Assembly: GCA_963921195.1 (NCBI GenBank)
Contig: OY992538.1
Span: forward strand, 231,377,462-231,441,461
Reading direction: 5' to 3'
DNA from: Pegoplata infirma
Taxonomy: Eukaryota; Arthropoda; Insecta; Diptera; Anthomyiidae
DNA: 64,000 bases
Below, piece after piece: positions 60,499 to 64,000 of the stretch. Under the pieces are notes generated by a model. That model saw nothing but the letters and a program-made list of their open reading frames with translations. It was not told where the DNA came from and made no database searches. The position numbers and the translations under genes are program-made. Positions within the stretch are counted from its first letter, which is position 1. The number at the start of each line of letters is the position of its first letter.

Positions 60499-60830
60499 CC
60501 TTACACCACACAGCGGTACAGGGTATAATGAGTGTGCTACCCGAAATATTGGTCCTAGACCCACTTTTGAGCATACCGATCGACTTAGAATCATTTTTTG
60601 AGTCGATTTAGCGATGTCCGTCCGTCCGTCTGTCCATCCGTTCGTCTGTCTGTCCATGTAAACGGTATAAACACGATACAGGTCGCAATTTTTAATCAAT
60701 TGACTTGAAATTTGAACTTAAGCCTCTTTTGGCCCAAGGACGGAGGCTATTGAAATCGGTCCATATTTAGACCTAGCCCCCATACAAAGGTCCTCTTTAG
60801 TTTTGGCTCAAATGAGTCAGGGGTCATTGA
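60499..60830 (+). mobile_element. second-subfamily mini-me element with a short GTCY microsatellite
   Basis: Continues the 5' hairpin interrupted by the hAT. At 60616-60656 there is an imperfect GTCCGTCCGTCCGTCTGTCC-type tract of about 10 units, an intermediate state of the tract that reaches 3.3 kb at 3773. The sequence up to about 60790 matches 49260-49400. The 3' end was not found. Confidence 0.65.
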
Positions 60831-62109
60831 GCCAAATCTCAAAAAAATTTATTAATTTTGTTCTGAAGCCAAATGAGTCAAATCCAATAGAATGATGTAC
60901 TGGTTAAAATTTGTGTAGCTGCATCTCATTCACCATCTATTACACCGTCTATTACACCGGAATAATTGATGGATGATTTCATCCATATTAAGGTGGACCT
61001 TATTTTGCATAATTTCGATTATTCATAATCAGAGCCTAGTGCCGTGCCGCATACAAATTGTAGCTTGTGAGATCAAAAATGGGGCAAAATATAAAAAAAA
61101 TAATATGTCTTGCGATACTTTATATTTATTAATTTTGATGCACTGAACACAAATATCAAAAAATTTTTAAAATCGGTCAGAAGAAATTTTTTAAAAAAAT
61201 CTTAAATTTAGTATCGGATTTGGCTCAAATTAAGTTTAAATGAAAACAGTCTCAAGTTCTGCGAAAGTAACGAAAGTAATTTTGAGGTTTCTTGAACGTA
61301 GGAAAAAACTACCATTTTTAGAAATTTTTATTTTTCAAGAACTATTTATTTGAAAAATCTTTTTGATTTAATTTTCTTTAAAACCTATTAAACCTATTTA
61401 TATTTGTACTTTTAAAAAGTTTTTAATTTTTTACCAGTAAATCATAAAATGAGACTTTCAGAGGACAAATAAGCTAAATCCATTTTTTCACGATTTCGGT
61501 TTTATAGCTTAGGATTACTTTTACACAAACTATTTATGTGGTGTGGTCACTTTCTATCGCAAAGTCAAAAGCCAATTGCTGGATTTTTGCATCTGTATGT
61601 ATAATTACAATTTTTTTTATTTAAACATAAATGCCTTTTGAAAAGCCTTTTTATAGCAATTATACAAAAAAATGTTTGAGTGTAAAAACATTCTAAGACG
61701 ATTGAAAAACTGGCATATTCTAAAAATTTTTGTTTTAATAAAATTTTTGTTATAATAAAATTTTTGTTTACAGTAAACCACAAAATGTGTCTTTCAGAGG
61801 CCAATATAGCCAAATCTGTATTTCCCAATTTCCCTGTTACGGCTTAGGATTACTTAGCTTCTCATGTGATTATTATTATTTTTTTAATTTAAGGTTTTTT
61901 CATTAAACTTCTTTTCTAGCAATTTTACAAACATATTTTTGCATGTAAAAAATGTTAAGACGATGTTTCTATTAAAAAATATTATAAGAATTTTTTTGTA
62001 GTAAAATTGTCTAACATTAAATCATTAAATGAGTCTTTCAGAAGCCAATTGAGCTAAACCATTTTTTTTCTGAATTCCGTTTTATGGCAAAGGATTGCTC
62101 AATTTGTCG

Positions 62110-63195
62110 CCTACAACTTATATGAAAAATATTTTTTCTTGTACTTCGGAAATATTTTTAATTTTTATCAAAGCCAAATTCAGTGGAATATTGTACAAGT
62201 TTAACTTTGAGTAGCCGTATCTCAGTTACTTTCTATCGCATTGAACCTATTGATGGATTATTTCATTTGTGTGTACATTTACTGTTAAATGCTGTGTTCA
62301 AAAATTTTATATTTTCTACATAAAGTCATTTTGGAAAATTTAAAAACCGGTAAACCGGTAAAAAAAATTTGTATAAGGGAGTTGACTTAATTGGCTTCTT
62401 ACAGACTTAATGCAGTTTATTATATACTCCATTGATTTCAAATATTTATTTAAATATTTTTATTATTTTTTATGGTATCCCATTATCCAATTTTAGATAA
62501 TTGGCTTACAGTAGCCATAAATGTAAAATAGCCTCATGATATTTAATTAAAATTCAAAAAATTTATAAATGCCACAAACAACTAAAAACTCAACAGATGA
62601 TCAGTTTAATTCACATGATGACAAGATTTATTAAAATTCTTACAAAAAAAAAAAAAATAAAAATATCATTCAAAACTAATAACCAAAAATTCAATTCAAA
62701 AATTGTATTCAAAAAAAAGTTAATAGGCATTAAACTATTTGAATTAAATACAATATAAAATTTTTTTTTTTTTTTTAACATTTTCAAATGATAAACATCT
62801 ATATTATGTTTTTTCTGTTTTTTTTTTTTTTGTTTTCAAGTTTCTTGTTGATTTTCATTTAAAGTCACATTTTAACATGTACTACTACTGTGTTTTAACA
62901 ATACTTTATCAATGTTTTTGATCGTGGTAGTTGTGATTTTTTTCAGTTGCATTTAAGCTGTTAACAACACTGTGCAACAAATTTTGGGTCATCGCATTGA
63001 GCCTCAATGCCTTCAACACCATACAAAAGTAGACCATCAAGTGAACAAAATCACCAAAGGGTTTTGCAAAGTCAGTTCGGATTTCTTTTTTATAGCCCAC
63101 TGAAGTTTTCAAAGGCGTTTGGAAAACGTCAAAAATACTATAATAAGAACACATCTGAGCTTCAAAATATGATTTGATGTCTTCAGTGAAATTTT
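62110..63195. other. AT-rich DNA, no accepted gene
   Basis: No transposon end was recognised. An 81-codon minus frame (63154-62909) starts just outside a repeat unit and has no recognisable domain. Confidence 0.3.
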
Positions 63196-63199
63196 ATGG

Positions 63200-63720
63200 C
63201 AGTTCTTTTTTTAGAACATTTTAACCCTCTAACTGCCATTTTAAGGGGTCATTTTAGTCCTTTTTCAAAAACTAAACACAGAACTCTAATAAAGTGTCCA
63301 TTTAGAGGATTAAAATGTTCTACAAATATTTTCCTCATAAAATTTCACTAGGGGTTGTCAAATGGCAAAAGTTTGTACGACATGCGCAAAGTGCTTAAAA
63401 AGGGTCAAGTATAAATAATCAATGTTTGTTATTTTTTTTACCAAAGCAGTGTTAAAAAATATCGACAAAAAACAGTGCAAATATACTTTTGAGCTAAAAA
63501 TGATGTTCTGATGTGTTTTATAAAATTTTATGATGATTCTTTTCTTTGCCCAAATTAACCCTCTAGCTCCCGTTTTAAAGGGTAATTTTTGTCCTTTTTT
63601 AAAAGAAATACAAAAAAAGTCTATAAAAAAGGCAGTTAGAAGGTTAAAATGTTTTACAAATATTTTCTGCATAAAATTTAACTAGGGCACGTCTAAGACA
63701 GAAAGTTCGTCCAGCATATA
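63200..63720. repeat. two ~350-bp direct repeat units
   Basis: 'TTAACCCTCTAACTGCC' (63219) and 'TTAACCCTCTAGCTCCC' (63556), then TTTTAAGGGGTCATTTT / TTTTAAAGGGTAATTTT, 'GTTAAAATGTTYTACAAATA' and TTTT.CT.CATAAAATTT (63308, 63643). Within each unit the AACCCTCTAA and TTAGAGG/TTAGAAGGTT parts are inverted. Confidence 0.65.
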
Positions 63721-63792
63721 GAAAATGCTTAAAAATATTAAAGTATTAAATTTTTTTTTTTATTTTTTTTGGGCCGAAATAAAAAAAAAAAA

Positions 63793-64000
63793 ACAAATAA
63801 AAAAGTTATATTCGACTTTGTCGAATGTGCTGATACCCTCCACAATGTAAAAAAGTTTACTTGCTAGAAAACAAAACAAACATTAAAAAAAAAATTGACA
63901 AAAAAATTTTATGGTAAAAAAAAATTCGACGAAAATATTTTTTTTTGTAAAAAAATATGTTTGCAATTGTTTAAATACCATTCGGTGATCAATTCTGTTC
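63793..64000 (-). mobile_element. 3' part of a mini-me/Helentron-like element, cut by the window edge
   Basis: Stem-loop ATTCGAC-TTT-GTCGAAT at about 63810-63826, then GATACCCTCCAC. The following ~150 bp matches 3355-3550 (A-rich, ending ACCATTYGGTG.TCAATT.TGTTC). The 5' end lies beyond the window. Confidence 0.75.

Larger units (their letters stand above)
58250..62100. repeat. diverged ~250-350-bp tandem array, interrupted by transposons
   Basis: 'GTAAACCATAAAATGAGTCT' followed by TTCAGAGGCCAATTGAGCCA-type sequence recurs near 58270, 58460, 58690, 59095, 59350, 61445, 61780 and 62030, each followed by TTTCCGTTTTATGGC and GATTACTCAATTT. The series is broken at 58797-58969 and at about 59516-60800. 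Confidence 0.7.

Overview
The window is AT-rich nuclear DNA of a higher fly (Diptera, Schizophora). A blowfly- or housefly-like genome is the best guess, because two fly genes are recognisable while nearly everything else is nested transposon and tandem-repeat DNA. The species cannot be fixed from the sequence.

Two protein genes are supported. (1) fl(2)d, the fly WTAP orthologue and a subunit of the m6A writer complex that also acts in Sex-lethal splicing, lies on the plus strand. Its last three coding exons are at 8686-8810, 8883-9216 and 9289-10175; the N-terminal exons were not found, although a candidate short first exon sits at 8422-8434. (2) An RR-2 cuticular protein resembling Drosophila Cpr50Cb lies on the minus strand. 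Coding exons are at 53282-53169, 30436-30344 and 22829-22569, all joined in phase 0; the tiny first exon with the start codon was not found. From memory both genes map to 50C in Drosophila melanogaster, so the pair looks like conserved linkage. They converge, with about 12 kb between their stop codons.

Layout: 1-3300 holds minisatellite, a tRNA-derived SINE and an inverted-repeat transposon. 3317-7208 is one non-autonomous Helentron/mini-me-like element whose internal tetranucleotide has grown to a 3.3-kb pure (ACAG)n tract. 7200-8680 holds a minisatellite, a 145-bp hairpin MITE and fl(2)d non-coding sequence. 8686-10930 is the fl(2)d coding end and 3' UTR. 11300-22250 is a dense nest of transposons between the genes. 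22300-53282 is the cuticle gene, whose two visible introns (about 7.5 and 22.7 kb) are filled with MITEs, fold-back elements, Helentron-like copies and minisatellites. 53290-64000 is upstream sequence or intron 1 of the same gene, with more nested repeats.

The main discovery-type signals are structural. One mobile-element family carries a hairpin kept by compensatory changes and seeds a giant microsatellite. Several insertions can be proved from paralogous empty sites inside this window. Two fold-back elements share termini and an 8-bp target-duplication pattern. A 16-bp minisatellite carries a TATAAAA core in every repeat. No CRISPR, operon, phage or prokaryotic system is present, and I found no intact transposase or reverse transcriptase.
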